Origin: Conchiformibius sp.
GTDB lineage: Bacteria; Pseudomonadota; Gammaproteobacteria; Burkholderiales; Neisseriaceae
Direction: 5' to 3'
NCBI GenBank assembly: GCA_029984035.1
Contig: JASBYJ010000001.1
Coordinates: forward strand, 337,615-401,614
Length of the DNA: 64,000 nt
The position numbers and the translations under genes are program-made. Below, piece after piece: positions 1 through 8,916 of the stretch. A model generated the notes under the pieces. That model did not search any database. It was not told where the DNA came from and was given only the letters and a program-made list of their open reading frames with translations. Position 1 is the first letter of the stretch. The number at the start of each line of letters is the position of its first letter.

Positions 1-9
1 AGGCGCGGA

Positions 10-97
10 TTATACCAAACCTTGACTGGGGATTTTCCGCCGTATTTGCATGACTGGGAAACCGATGGCGTTTCAGGCAGCTTTTTTGTTTTATAAT
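10..97. promoter_or_regulatory. Possible divergent promoters upstream of recN
   Basis: A TATAAT hexamer sits at 92-97 on the plus strand, about 30 bases before recN, with no convincing -35. On the minus strand a TATAAT (10-15 read in reverse) is preceded by TGG, giving an extended -10 that would drive a gene lying left of the window. No gene is visible in bases 1-128. Hexamer matches alone are weak evidence. Confidence 0.3.
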
Positions 98-128
98 CGG
101 CACTTTCAGTTCGCATCGGTTATCAGAA

Positions 129-1787
129 ATGCTGCTCGCACTGTCTTTACGCGATTTCGTGATTGTTGAACAACTCAATTTGAATTTCCAAAACGGATTT
201 ACCGTCCTGACAGGAGAAACAGGCGCGGGCAAGTCCATCACATTAGATGCCATCGGCCTGCTGCTGGGCGACAAGGCGGACTACAGCCAAGTGCGGAACG
301 GTGCAAGCGAAGCACAGCTTTCGGCCTTGTTCGACATAGACGGCTTGGACAACCTGAAAAACCAATTGCGCGAACAAGGCCTGTTGGCATCGGACGAAAC
401 CGATTTATCCATACGCCGCGTCATCGATAGCAAAGGCAAAAGCCGCAGTTTCATCAATAATCAGGCAGCCACATTGTCGCAACTCAAACAAATCGGCGAG
501 CAACTCATCGACATACACGGTCAGAATACACACCATTCACTCAATCAGGAATCCGTACAACGTCAATTGTTGGATGACTTTTCAGGCAGCCAGGAATTGG
601 CTGCCGCTGTTAAGGCCGCCTATCAGCATTGGCAGTCGGCACAACGCAGCCTGAAAGCAGCGCAAGAAGCAGGTGAACAACAGCAAATCGAACGCGAACG
701 CCTGCAATGGCAGGCGGACGAATTATCACAGTTGGGCATGGAAGAAGGCGAATGGGAAAGTCTGAACCAAAGCCACGATATTCTGGCCAACGCCGCGGGT
801 TTGCTGGAAGCCGCCGAAGAAGCACGCGAACACATCGATGGCGACAACGGCATGCAAAGCCTTCTCTACCGTTGCCGCAAATCATTGGAAAGCTTGAGCG
901 AAATCGAGACGCGGTTTGCCGAAAGTTTGGAATTGTTCGACAGCATTGAAGCGGAACTGGAAACCGTCAGCGACAATCTGCGCGATGTGATTAATAAAAT
1001 CGAAATCAACCCTCAAGAGTTGGCAGTCAAAGAAGAAAGAATGCGGGAATTGATGGGAGGTGCCCGCAAATACCGCGTATCGCCGGAAGCATTGCCGCAA
1101 AAACTGGCGGACATTCAGGCAGCCTTGCGGCAATTGGAAGAAGCTGCCGATGTGGAAGCCCTGAAGCAGGCGGCTTCCGAAGCCGAAGCGGCATACCGCC
1201 GACATGCCTGCCTGCTTTCCGAAAAACGCCGTGCTGCCGCTGCCAAACTGTCCGAAGAAACCTGCGCCCATATGCAGCACTTGGCGATGAAGGGAGCAAA
1301 ATTTCAAGTGGAATTATTGCCTTGCGAACCTTCCGCACATGGTTTGGAGCAGGTTCAATATCAAGTGGCCGCCAATAAAGGCAGTCCGCTGCGTCCTTTG
1401 AACAAAGTGGCGTCGGGCGGCGAATTGGCGCGTATCAGTTTGTCGATACAGGTGGTTGCCAGCCAATACACGCAGGTGCCGACTTTGATATTTGACGAAG
1501 TGGATACGGGCATAGGCGGCGGTGTGGCCGAAACGGTAGGCAAAGCCTTGCGCCAATTGGGCGGCAAGCATCAGGTATTGGCGGTAACCCATCTGCCACA
1601 AGTGGCTGCCTGCGGCGAGCATCACTGGCAGGTGTCGAAATACAGCGAAGGCGAGCAAACAGTCAGCGAAATCAAAGTATTGGGAAAACAGGGCAGAGTG
1701 GAGGAAGTAGCCCGTATGTTGGGCGGCGAAACCATTACCGAAACCACGCGCAAGCATGCTGCCGAATTGTTGGCGATGATGGCGTAA
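129..1787 (+). CDS. recN: DNA repair ATPase RecN
   Basis: RecN is an SMC-like cytoplasmic ATPase that acts early in recombinational repair of double-strand breaks. The 552-residue product has the full family architecture: a Walker A GETGAGKS at residues 29-36, a long glutamate/glutamine-rich coiled-coil middle, an ABC signature around SGGELAR, and a Walker B reading LIFDEVDTGIGG near residue 460, followed by the conserved QVLAVTHLPQVA segment. Length is normal for the family. The ATG at 129 begins directly at the conserved N-terminal ATPase strand, so the start is secure although the ribosome site is poor. murD follows 13 bases downstream, probably co-transcribed. In a naturally competent lineage RecN also bears on fate of incoming DNA, which is inference here. 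Confidence 0.96.
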   Translation: MLLALSLRDFVIVEQLNLNFQNGFTVLTGETGAGKSITLDAIGLLLGDKADYSQVRNGASEAQLSALFDIDGLDNLKNQLREQGLLASDETDLSIRRVIDSKGKSRSFINNQAATLSQLKQIGEQLIDIHGQNTHHSLNQESVQRQLLDDFSGSQELAAAVKAAYQHWQSAQRSLKAAQEAGEQQQIERERLQWQADELSQLGMEEGEWESLNQSHDILANAAGLLEAAEEAREHIDGDNGMQSLLYRCRKSLESLSEIETRFAESLELFDSIEAELETVSDNLRDVINKIEINPQELAVKEERMRELMGGARKYRVSPEALPQKLADIQAALRQLEEAADVEALKQAASEAEAAYRRHACLLSEKRRAAAAKLSEETCAHMQHLAMKGAKFQVELLPCEPSAHGLEQVQYQVAANKGSPLRPLNKVASGGELARISLSIQVVASQYTQVPTLIFDEVDTGIGGGVAETVGKALRQLGGKHQVLAVTHLPQVAACGEHHWQVSKYSEGEQTVSEIKVLGKQGRVEEVARMLGGETITETTRKHAAELLAMMA

Positions 1788-1800
1788 CGGGATAATCCAT

Positions 1801-3135
1801 ATGAATCTGAATCATCAAAAAGTTTTGGTTGCCGGCTTGGGTCGGACCGGCATTTCCGTTTTGCAGTATTGCAGGCATTGCGGCATAGACGCAGCCGCTT
1901 ATGATGCCGTTATCCAACCTGAACAGGCGGAGCGGTTGGCGCAGCAGTTTCCCGACTATCCGCAGTTTTCAGGCAGCCTGAAAGAGGCATTGCGGCAACG
2001 CAGCGTATTGGTTTTAAGCCCGGGAATCTCACGCAGGCTGCCTGAAATCGTGGAATTTGAACAACAAGGCGGCAGGGTGACGGGCGATGTCGCGATTTTG
2101 GCGGATATCTTGCGTTCGTGTCCCGACAAAATCATTGCCATCACAGGCAGCAACGGTAAAACCACAACCACTTCATTGGTCGGGCATTTATGCAGTCAAA
2201 GCGGATTGGATACCGTAGTTGCAGGCAATATCGGCACGCCGGTTTTACAGGCTTGGCTGGAACGCGAAGGACGGCCGGCCGATGTGTGGGTGTTGGAATT
2301 GTCCAGCTTCCAATTGGAAACCACACCGTTGCTGTCGGCCGATGCCTCAGCCTGCCTGAATGTGTCGGAAGACCATCTCGACCGCTATAGCGATTTGTTG
2401 GATTATGCACACGCCAAATCCGCGGTTTTTAACGGTTGCCGCGTTCAGGTGCTGAATGAAGACGATGTTTTGTGCCGCGCTATGCGCCGCCCGGATTGCC
2501 AAACGCTGGCTTTTTCTCTAGAGGGGCGGCAGGATTATTGGTTGGATAAAGATTCAGGCTGCCTGAAAAACGGAGATGATGCTTTGTTGGCAGGGAAGGA
2601 TATTCCTTTGCAGGGCAGCCACAATGCGGCGAATGCTTTGGCGGCTTTGGCATTGTGTGAAGCCGTCGGCTTGCAACGCGCCGATTTGTTGCGACACCTG
2701 CAAACCTTTCAAGGCTTGCCGCACCGCGTGGAGAAAGTGGGCGAAAAAAACGGAGTGGTATTCATTGACGACAGCAAAGGTACGAATGTGGGCGCAACGG
2801 CTGCCGCTCTGGCGGGGCTGCCTGAAAAAATCGTTTTGATTGCGGGCGGACAAGGCAAGGGGCAGGATTTTTCTCCGTTGAAGCCTTTGTTGGCCGAGAA
2901 AGTGCGCGCGCTGTTTCTGATTGGTAGCGATGCGCCGAAATTGGCAGGGGATATCGAAGGTTGCGGTGTCGTACCCGTGTTTTGCGACAGTCTGCCCGAA
3001 GCGGTGAGAAAATCGTATGCGGCGGCCAAATCGGGCGATATCGTTTTGCTCAGCCCCGCTTGTGCCAGTTTGGATATGTTTCAAAATTATGCCCACCGCG
3101 CCCAAGTGTTTATTCAGGCTTTTCAAGAGCTTTAG
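1801..3135 (+). CDS. murD: UDP-N-acetylmuramoylalanine--D-glutamate ligase MurD
   Basis: MurD adds D-glutamate to UDP-MurNAc-L-Ala in cytoplasmic peptidoglycan precursor synthesis. The 444-residue protein has the N-terminal Rossmann-like UDP-binding domain (AGLGRTGIS near residue 11), the Mur ligase ATP loop GSNGKTTT at 116-123, the ELSSFQLE motif and a C-terminal domain with the DDSKGTN motif. Length is typical. The gene lies just after recN rather than in a dcw cell-wall cluster, at least within this window. Several uptake sequences lie inside the coding region and are translated as SGSLK, RLPE or GCLK in surface positions. The start at 1801 has a GGGATAA upstream. Confidence 0.96.
   Translation: MNLNHQKVLVAGLGRTGISVLQYCRHCGIDAAAYDAVIQPEQAERLAQQFPDYPQFSGSLKEALRQRSVLVLSPGISRRLPEIVEFEQQGGRVTGDVAILADILRSCPDKIIAITGSNGKTTTTSLVGHLCSQSGLDTVVAGNIGTPVLQAWLEREGRPADVWVLELSSFQLETTPLLSADASACLNVSEDHLDRYSDLLDYAHAKSAVFNGCRVQVLNEDDVLCRAMRRPDCQTLAFSLEGRQDYWLDKDSGCLKNGDDALLAGKDIPLQGSHNAANALAALALCEAVGLQRADLLRHLQTFQGLPHRVEKVGEKNGVVFIDDSKGTNVGATAAALAGLPEKIVLIAGGQGKGQDFSPLKPLLAEKVRALFLIGSDAPKLAGDIEGCGVVPVFCDSLPEAVRKSYAAAKSGDIVLLSPACASLDMFQNYAHRAQVFIQAFQEL
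1968..1982. repeat. Example of an intragenic DNA uptake sequence (simDUS type)
   Basis: TTCAGGCAGCCTGAA lies inside murD and is read there as Ser-Gly-Ser-Leu-Lys. It stands for the dozens of copies in this window. The 12-base core AGGCTGCCTGAA on the minus strand matches the uptake-sequence dialect remembered for Simonsiella-type Neisseriaceae. Other exact copies include 4412-4426 and 12382-12396. Uptake sequences are bound by the minor pilin ComP during natural transformation. Confidence 0.85.
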
Positions 3136-3259
3136 ATGGAATTGATGGAAACGGTACATGATTGTTGCGATGTGCCGTCTTGTTTGAACGATTGTTTGGT
3201 ATCGTGCTTTGAACAACGGTTTTGTATTGCAAAACCTTATCCCCAGGAGAGCAAGGAGT

Positions 3260-4393
3260 ATGACTATGACCCGTTTACCCCGTCCCGAAGTTGATGAATT
3301 CGGTTTTCTCGAATATTCGGTGGTGTATACCGACCGTGCGGTGAACCATATGTCGCAGAAGTTTCAGGCGGCTTTGCGTGATATTTCGGCTACTTTGAAA
3401 GAAGTGTATGCCGCCGACCATGTCGCGGTGATACCCGGCAGCGGCACTTCAGGCATGGAAGCGGTGGTGCGCCAGCTGGCAAAAGGGAAAAAATGCCTGA
3501 TTGTACGCAACGGCTTTTTCAGCTACCGTTGGACGCAGATTTTGCAACAAAGCGGTTTGGCGGCGGCAGAACAGGTGCTGACTGCACAACGAAACGTTTC
3601 AGGCAGCCGCGAACCTTTCGCGCCGCCGCCTATCGAACAGGTGTGTGCCGAAATTGCGGCGTTTAAGCCCGATTTGGTGTTTGCGCCGCAAGTGGAAACG
3701 GCATCGGGCATCATGCTGCCTGAAAGTTATATTAAGGCGTTGGCAGAGGCTGTGCATCAGGCAGGCGGTCTGCTGGTGTTGGATGCGATTGCGGCAGGCT
3801 GCGTATGGGCGGATATGCGTGCTTGGGGTGTCGATATCGTGGTGTCCGCGCCGCAAAAAGGTTGGAGCGGCTCGCCGTGTTGCGGCTTGGTGATGTTGAA
3901 TCATGCCGCTTATGAGAGGGTTCAGCAAACCCAATCCGACAGCTTTGCCTTGGATTTGAAAAAATGGCTGACGATTATGCAGGCATTTGAAAACGGCACT
4001 CATGCTTATCATGCCACGCCGCCTACCGATGCGTTGATGAGGTTGCACGAAGTGATGCGGGAAGCGCGCGCCATAGGCTTTGACGTGTTGCAGAAGAGAC
4101 AGTTCGAATTGGGTGCCAAAGTGCGCAGGCTTTTGGCGGATAAGGGTTATCCCAGCGTGGCGGCAGAAGGTTTCGAAGCGCCGGGCGTGGTGGTAGCCTA
4201 TACTGACAGCGCGGATATTCAAAGCGGCAAAGCGTTTTTGGCCCGCAATATGCAGATTGCTTCAGGCGTGCCTTTGCAGTGCAGTGAGGGAGATGATTTC
4301 CAAACGTTCCGTTTAGGCTTGTTCGGCTTGGATAAATTGGCTGATGTGGACGGCACGGTAGCACGTTTGGCTGAAGTGTTGGATAAGTTGTGA
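3260..4393 (+). CDS. Class V PLP-dependent aminotransferase
   Basis: This is a pyridoxal-phosphate enzyme of the class V fold, most like the alanine/serine--glyoxylate aminotransferase group; the exact substrate cannot be told from sequence. The product shows the GSGTSGMEA segment that binds the cofactor phosphate, an LVLDAIAAG segment bearing the ring-contacting Asp, and the Schiff-base lysine in SAPQKGWSGSP. Length near 377 residues is normal. A longer frame begins at 3209, but two AGGAG boxes at 3245-3249 and 3254-3258 place initiation at ATG 3260 or ATG 3266, where MTRLPRPEVDEFGF begins. Two terminators follow. It stands alone between murD and a convergent gene. Confidence 0.85.
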   Translation: MTMTRLPRPEVDEFGFLEYSVVYTDRAVNHMSQKFQAALRDISATLKEVYAADHVAVIPGSGTSGMEAVVRQLAKGKKCLIVRNGFFSYRWTQILQQSGLAAAEQVLTAQRNVSGSREPFAPPPIEQVCAEIAAFKPDLVFAPQVETASGIMLPESYIKALAEAVHQAGGLLVLDAIAAGCVWADMRAWGVDIVVSAPQKGWSGSPCCGLVMLNHAAYERVQQTQSDSFALDLKKWLTIMQAFENGTHAYHATPPTDALMRLHEVMREARAIGFDVLQKRQFELGAKVRRLLADKGYPSVAAEGFEAPGVVVAYTDSADIQSGKAFLARNMQIASGVPLQCSEGDDFQTFRLGLFGLDKLADVDGTVARLAEVLDKL

Positions 4394-4416
4394 TGACGTA
4401 ATAATGATGTATTCAG

Positions 4417-4446
4417 GCTGCCTGAAAGGTTTCAGGCAGCTTTTTT
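4417..4446 (+). terminator. Terminator built from an inverted pair of uptake sequences
   Basis: GCTGCCTGAAA (4417-4427) pairs with TTTCAGGCAGC (4430-4440) and is followed by six T. It would end transcription of the aminotransferase gene. Confidence 0.85.
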
Positions 4447-4512
4447 GATGGTTGTTTTGTGAATATGGTTATGGTGTTGTACTTAATCCGATATATGGAA
4501 AAAAGTAATTAA

Positions 4513-4547
4513 CGGCAGCAGTACGTTGTAACTGCTGCCGCTTTTTT
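4513..4547 (+). terminator. Second rho-independent terminator
   Basis: CGGCAGCAGT (4513-4522) pairs perfectly with ACTGCTGCCG (4531-4540) around an 8-base loop, followed by C and six T. It is independent of the uptake sequence, and lies between the convergent aminotransferase and ETF-QO genes. The 65 bases between the two terminators hold no recognisable gene. Confidence 0.8.
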
Positions 4548-4594
4548 CAGGCTGCCTGAATATTCTTGGTTAAACTTACAGGCTGCCTGAAACC

Positions 4595-6259
4595 CTACAT
4601 CGCACCATAGTTCGGACCGCTGCCGCCTTCGGGACAAGTCCAAGTGATGTTTTGGGTAGGGTCTTTGATGTCGCAGGTTTTGCAGTGCAGGCAGTTTGCG
4701 GCGTTGATGTTGAGTTTGGCGTTGCCGTTGTCGTCTTGCACGATTTCATACACTGCGGCAGGACAATAGCGTGTTTCGGGTGAGGCGTATTCTCGGTAGT
4801 TGATGCTAATCGCTGTTTCGGGATGGGCAAGCCGCAGATGTACGGGTTGGTTTTCTTCGTGGGCGAGATTGGCAAGATAAACGCTGTCTTCTCTGCTGAA
4901 GCTGATTTGGCCGTCAGGTTTCGGATAAATGATGGGCGTGCAGTCGGCGGCTTTTTTCAGGCTACCCCAATCGGTGTGTTTGTGTTTGAGTGTCCAAGGC
5001 GTTCTGCCTTTGAAAATGTATTGTTCCAGCCCTGTGTAGGCAAAGCCCGCCCACATGCCCCATTGGAAAGACGGGCGGATATTGCGTGCTTCATGCAGCT
5101 CGCGGTAGAGCCAGCTTGCTTGAAAGAGCGGAGTGTATTGTGTCGCTTCGCGATGGGTTTCAGGCAGCGTGCCGTCATGTTCCGCCAGAAGTGGGAAAAC
5201 GGCTTCGGCTGCCAGCATTGAGGATTTCATGGCGGTGTGTATGCCCTTGATGCGCGGGGTGTTCAAAAATCCTGCTGAGTCGCCAATCAGTGCGCCGCCG
5301 GGAAAAGAGAGTTTGGGGAGGCTTTGCAAACCGCCTTCGCACAAAGCGCGTGCACCGTAGGCAATGCGGCGGCCGCCTTCCAAGCTGCGGCGGATAACGG
5401 GATGGGTTTTGAAGCGTTGGAACTCTTCAAAGGGCGATAAATAGGGATTGGTGTAATCTAAGCCGACCACAAAGCCTATGGCTATTTGATTGTTGTTGAG
5501 ATGATAAATAAATGAGCCGCCGTAGGTTTGGCTGTCTAGGGGCCAGCCTGTCGAGTGTATAGCCAATCCGCTTTGGCATTGTTCGGACGACACTTCCCAA
5601 ATTTCTTTGATGCCTATGCCGTAAGTTTGCGCTTGGCTGTTTTTATCGAGCTCAAAGCGTTGAATCACTTGTTTGCTGAGCGAGCCGCGACAACCTTCGG
5701 CAAACAGGGTTTGCTTGGCATGAAGCTCCATACCGCGTTGGAAGTTGGCACCTTGCGAGCCGTCTTTTTCGATGCCCATGTCGCCTGTGGCAACACCTTT
5801 TACGCTGCCGTCTGCGTGGTAGAGAATTTCGCTTGCGGCAAATCCCGCATAGATTTCCACGCCTAGATGTTCGGCCTGTTCTGCCAACCAGCGGCATAGC
5901 ATACCCAAGCTGATGATGTAGTTGCCTTCATTGCGAAAGCAGGGTGCGGTGGGCAGTGTGAACGCTTTTTGTTCGGTAAGGAACAACACGCGGTCTTCGC
6001 GCACGGGGCAATCCAGCGGTGCGCCGTTATTTTTCCATTCAGGCAGCAGTTCGTTTAATGCGATAGGGTCCAACACGGCTCCTGCGAGTATGTGCGCTCC
6101 CACTTCGCTGCCTTTTTCCAATACGCAAACACTGATATCGCTTCCGTTTTGTTCCGCCAGTTGTTTCAAGCGTATCGCTGCCGACAGCCCTGCGGGCCCG
6201 GCACCGACAATCACGACATCGTAAGACATGGCATCGCGTTCGGTTTCGGTTTGGTTCAT
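4595..6259 (-). CDS. Electron transfer flavoprotein-ubiquinone oxidoreductase
   Basis: ETF-QO passes electrons from reduced electron-transfer flavoprotein to ubiquinone at the inner membrane. The 554-residue protein has an N-terminal FAD-binding GAGPAGLSAA at about residues 17-26, the long FAD/quinone domain, and a C-terminal 4Fe-4S module with Cys residues in CLHCKTCDIKD and WTCPEGG, ending GSGPNYGAM as in the family. Length is as expected. The start at 6259 has AAGGG nine bases upstream; an internal ATG eleven codons later (MSYDVVIVGAG) is a possible alternative. No ETF subunit genes are adjacent, so partners must be elsewhere. Confidence 0.93.
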   Translation of the reverse strand: MNQTETERDAMSYDVVIVGAGPAGLSAAIRLKQLAEQNGSDISVCVLEKGSEVGAHILAGAVLDPIALNELLPEWKNNGAPLDCPVREDRVLFLTEQKAFTLPTAPCFRNEGNYIISLGMLCRWLAEQAEHLGVEIYAGFAASEILYHADGSVKGVATGDMGIEKDGSQGANFQRGMELHAKQTLFAEGCRGSLSKQVIQRFELDKNSQAQTYGIGIKEIWEVSSEQCQSGLAIHSTGWPLDSQTYGGSFIYHLNNNQIAIGFVVGLDYTNPYLSPFEEFQRFKTHPVIRRSLEGGRRIAYGARALCEGGLQSLPKLSFPGGALIGDSAGFLNTPRIKGIHTAMKSSMLAAEAVFPLLAEHDGTLPETHREATQYTPLFQASWLYRELHEARNIRPSFQWGMWAGFAYTGLEQYIFKGRTPWTLKHKHTDWGSLKKAADCTPIIYPKPDGQISFSREDSVYLANLAHEENQPVHLRLAHPETAISINYREYASPETRYCPAAVYEIVQDDNGNAKLNINAANCLHCKTCDIKDPTQNITWTCPEGGSGPNYGAM

Positions 6260-6857
6260 GGCGGTTTTCCCTTATGTTGTGAAAAGCTGCCTGAATATTT
6301 TCAGGCAGCCTTTTAATATGGAGTATGGCGATTTTAACACTGCTCTAAAGGCTTGCCAAAATTTGGCTGACGGGAGGTGCGGATATTTCCATATCGGTGA
6401 AGGCATAGGATGTTGCGGCAGATTGCTGGAGGCGTGGTGTCGGATTAAGACTGATGATTGGATTGAAGAAAAAAGGAGTCAGCCGGAATGCCTGCTCGGA
6501 AGATGCGTTGGAAGAAAAACGTATTGGGAGTTTGAGTGTTCGGTAGGTTTAAAGCATCTTTGAAAACGAAACAGAACAATGATTTAAGAATATGCAGATG
6601 ATGTATGGCAGTTTTCGATGAAGGCCGTGTAGCAGGATTTGATTGATATGATTATAAACAGATTGCGTAGGAATATTTTCCCCTATGGGGGTTTTGGTAA
6701 CCTTTTGAAGAAATATATGTTTTTTATTAAATCATATTGCGGTGCCAATTAAACAGAGCCTAAATGAAAATCGAAAGAGGCGCGTCTTATTAAATAAACA
6801 GGCTGCCTGAAAAGCCTCAGGCAGCCTGCGTGGTAATGAATGTGGGTGCCAATCGGC
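6260..6857. other. Gene-poor gap between ETF-QO and pyrE
   Basis: An uptake-sequence pair lies at about 6285-6310 just upstream of the ETF-QO gene. An open frame of 81 codons starts at 6318 (MEYGDFNTALKACQ) on the plus strand and ends at 6563; its codon use and cysteine-rich product match no family I know, so I do not call it a gene. The stretch 6570-6790 is AT-rich with no clear signal. Confidence 0.4.
6793..6828 (-). terminator. Terminator downstream of pyrE
   Basis: CAGGCTGCCTGA (6799-6810) pairs with TCAGGCAGCCTG (6817-6828). On the minus strand the hairpin is followed by TTTATTTA. It is another inverted uptake-sequence pair placed 3' of a gene. Confidence 0.7.
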
Positions 6858-7502
6858 TTATTCTACTCCGTAGCGTTCACGGTATGCCTGCAATGCGGGC
6901 AGATAATGCGAAGCTTGCCCGTCTTGATTGTTTAGCATGGCGAATAAGTCTTTGAGTGTGGCAATGGCTACAACCGGTAATCCGTATTGCTGCTCTACTT
7001 CTTGTACTGCGCTGAGTTCCCCTGTGCCTTTTTCCATGCGGTCTAGGGCAATGGCTACCGCAGCGGGTGCCGCGCCTTCGTTTTGTATCAGTTTCACGCT
7101 TTCTCTGACCGATGTGCCTGCGGAAATCACATCGTCAATAATCAGTACGCGTCCTTTCAACGGTGCGCCAACCAATACGCCGCCTTCGCCGTGGTCTTTG
7201 GCTTCTTTGCGGTTGTAGGCAAAAGGGACGTTGATACCTTGTTCCGCCAGCATCATGGCCGTAGCGGCAGCCAAAATAATGCCTTTGTAGGCAGGGCCGA
7301 ACAGCATGTCAAATTGGATTTTGCTTTCGATAATGGCGCGTGCATAGAATTTTGCCAGTGTAAGCGTTGATGCGCCGTCGTTGAATAAACCGGCATTAAA
7401 AAAGTAAGGTGATTGCCGGCCTGCTTTGGTGGTGAATTCACCGAACTTCAATACTTGGCTTTCTAGTGCGAATTTGAGGAAATCTTGACGGAAATCAGAC
7501 AT
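6858..7502 (-). CDS. pyrE: Orotate phosphoribosyltransferase
   Basis: PyrE joins orotate to PRPP to form OMP in pyrimidine synthesis. The 214-residue protein carries the PRPP-binding motif VLIIDDVISAGTS and the family N-terminus DFLKFALESQVLKFGEFTTKAGR. A longer frame opens at 7547, but AAAGGAAA upstream of the ATG at 7502 and the conserved MSDFRQDFLKF sequence make 7502 the likely start. tRNA-Thr and its terminator lie immediately upstream on the same strand, so pyrE probably has its own promoter between 7503 and 7533 or is read through from the tRNA. Confidence 0.94.
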   Translation of the reverse strand: MSDFRQDFLKFALESQVLKFGEFTTKAGRQSPYFFNAGLFNDGASTLTLAKFYARAIIESKIQFDMLFGPAYKGIILAAATAMMLAEQGINVPFAYNRKEAKDHGEGGVLVGAPLKGRVLIIDDVISAGTSVRESVKLIQNEGAAPAAVAIALDRMEKGTGELSAVQEVEQQYGLPVVAIATLKDLFAMLNNQDGQASHYLPALQAYRERYGVE

Positions 7503-7532
7503 GATGTTTCCTTTATGAAGAAGGCAGATACA

Positions 7533-7561
7533 GGAAAACCGCCTCATCAGGGCGGTTTTCC
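7533..7561 (-). terminator. Terminator after tRNA-Thr
   Basis: GGAAAACCGCC (7533-7543) and GGCGGTTTTCC (7551-7561) form a perfect 11-base stem a few bases after the tRNA 3' end on the minus strand. The T-run is short and lies within the stem. Confidence 0.7.
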
Positions 7562-7566
7562 AAGTT

Positions 7567-7642
7567 TGGTGCCGGCGGCAGGAATCGAACTCGCGACCCC
7601 CTGATTACAAGTCAGGTGCTCTACCAACTGAGCTACACCGGC
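7567..7642 (-). tRNA. tRNA-Thr (anticodon TGT)
   Basis: The minus strand reads GCCGGTGTAGCTCAGTTGGT at its 5' end and closes with CGCCGGCACCA, giving a full seven-pair acceptor stem with one G-U pair. The anticodon loop CTTGTAA carries TGT. The T arm GTTCGATTC is present and CCA is encoded. Confidence 0.97.
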
Positions 7643-7729
7643 GAAAGTCGGCATTATGCCGAAAAGAGTTTTGACAAGCAAGCGTTTTATAATTTTACTA
7701 AATTATATTATTGTTTTAAATCGTTAAAT

Positions 7730-8647
7730 TTATGCTTGCAGTTGGTTTAGCCTTTCCAGCGAAGGTGCGAAATAATACGCTCCGGATACTGCGGTGGTTA
7801 AACGTTCCAGCAGCAGGTCGGTTTGTTTGTCTTCGCTCTCGCCGAACATGCTTAAAAGTTGCACTTCGATATTGTGCAGGCTGGCGCAATAAGCGATGAA
7901 TGCCAAGCCGTGTTCGCCTGATGCGGTGCCGTAGGGCAAACTGCGGCGTACGATTTTCAGACCGACGCCGTTTTCTTTGAGATTGGTGCGTGCGATATGC
8001 GAACGCGGATGGCGGTCTGCTTTTTCGAATTCTATGTCATCCGCTTTGCTGCGTGCTACGGCTTCTTCCTGTTCTTTCAGGCTGTATGTGTTCCATTTTT
8101 TCAGGTCATGGCGGTAGCGTTGCATCAATACATAGCTGCCGCCTGCATCGGGGCGGTCGTTGCCGATAATGCCGATACGGTGGATGTCTTCTTCGCCTTT
8201 GGGGTTTTCGGTGCCGTCCACAAAACCGTCCAGTCCGCGTGATTCGTGGCAGCGGAAAGCGTGCGTTTCGTTGGCAACGGTAATGCTGCTGCCGAATGCG
8301 TCCAATACGTTTTGGGCAAGGTCGAAGCTGCTGCCTTGGTTGTTGGATTGGATGTGTATCAACAAATCGTGTTGAGTGGAAGGTGCGGCGGTGCTGCCTT
8401 GGCCCAGCGGGCGGAAATTTTTCAGTTCTGCGGCTTCGTTGCTGCGGTTCAGGCTGCTCCAAAAATCCGCGCCGAAAGCGATGGTCAGGCAGAGATTGTC
8501 TTCGGGATGGGCTTGTTGCAATCGGGCCAATGCGCTTAATGCCCGGTTGCAGGCTGCCTGAACGGAGGGTTTGGTCAGAATGTCGGCTTCGATGAATATC
8601 GCGGAAGTGCAGGTGTCGGGCGTGATGGCGGTTTGCGGTGTGGACAT
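7730..8647 (-). CDS. Dyp-type peroxidase (YfeX-like)
   Basis: Dye-decolorising peroxidases bind heme and use hydrogen peroxide; the YfeX branch is cytoplasmic. The 305-residue product has the hallmark GFVDGTENP motif with the distal aspartate, a proximal histidine candidate in RHPRSHIARTN, and the family segment GSYVLMQRYRHDLKKWN. There is no signal peptide, which fits the cytoplasmic YfeX group rather than the Tat-exported EfeB type. AAAGG lies about nine bases before the ATG. The gene is monocistronic between tRNA-Thr and a long gap. The physiological substrate of such proteins is unsettled. Confidence 0.9.
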   Translation of the reverse strand: MSTPQTAITPDTCTSAIFIEADILTKPSVQAACNRALSALARLQQAHPEDNLCLTIAFGADFWSSLNRSNEAAELKNFRPLGQGSTAAPSTQHDLLIHIQSNNQGSSFDLAQNVLDAFGSSITVANETHAFRCHESRGLDGFVDGTENPKGEEDIHRIGIIGNDRPDAGGSYVLMQRYRHDLKKWNTYSLKEQEEAVARSKADDIEFEKADRHPRSHIARTNLKENGVGLKIVRRSLPYGTASGEHGLAFIAYCASLHNIEVQLLSMFGESEDKQTDLLLERLTTAVSGAYYFAPSLERLNQLQA

Positions 8648-8885
8648 GGTAGAAACCTTTGGGCAAAGTAATCAAAGCGGCAGATTATAACAGTGTTAAA
8701 GGTAAGCATAAATCGCCCGTTGGATGATGCGGCTTTTTGTCTTCGTGTTGCCTGAAGGTCGGAATGTGCTTGGGGCTGTATCGGAATGCTTTCAGGCTGC
8801 CTGAAACGTGGAAAACTTACGTTTGTCGCACAATAGCCGTTTTGGCAAAATCGGCTGAAAAACGCACTCATGTATTGATTATTCT

Positions 8886-8916
8886 AAAAAAGGTGTGCAG
8901 GGAGCATGCCTTTTTT
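8886..8916 (+). terminator. Orphan rho-independent terminator
   Basis: The 13-base stem 8886-8898 / 8904-8916 (AAAAAAGG outer part, two G-U pairs, loop AGGGA) ends in six T on the plus strand. No plus-strand gene precedes it, so it may end a small RNA starting in 8650-8800, or be a relic. Confidence 0.6.

Noticed and set aside
610..1757. Minus-strand open frames inside recN
   Set aside because: They mirror recN codons, have no family likeness or ribosome sites, and lie wholly within a well-supported gene.
6318..6563. 81-codon frame after ETF-QO (MEYGDFNTALKACQ)
   Set aside because: No ribosome site or family resemblance. Kept only as a note in the gap entry.
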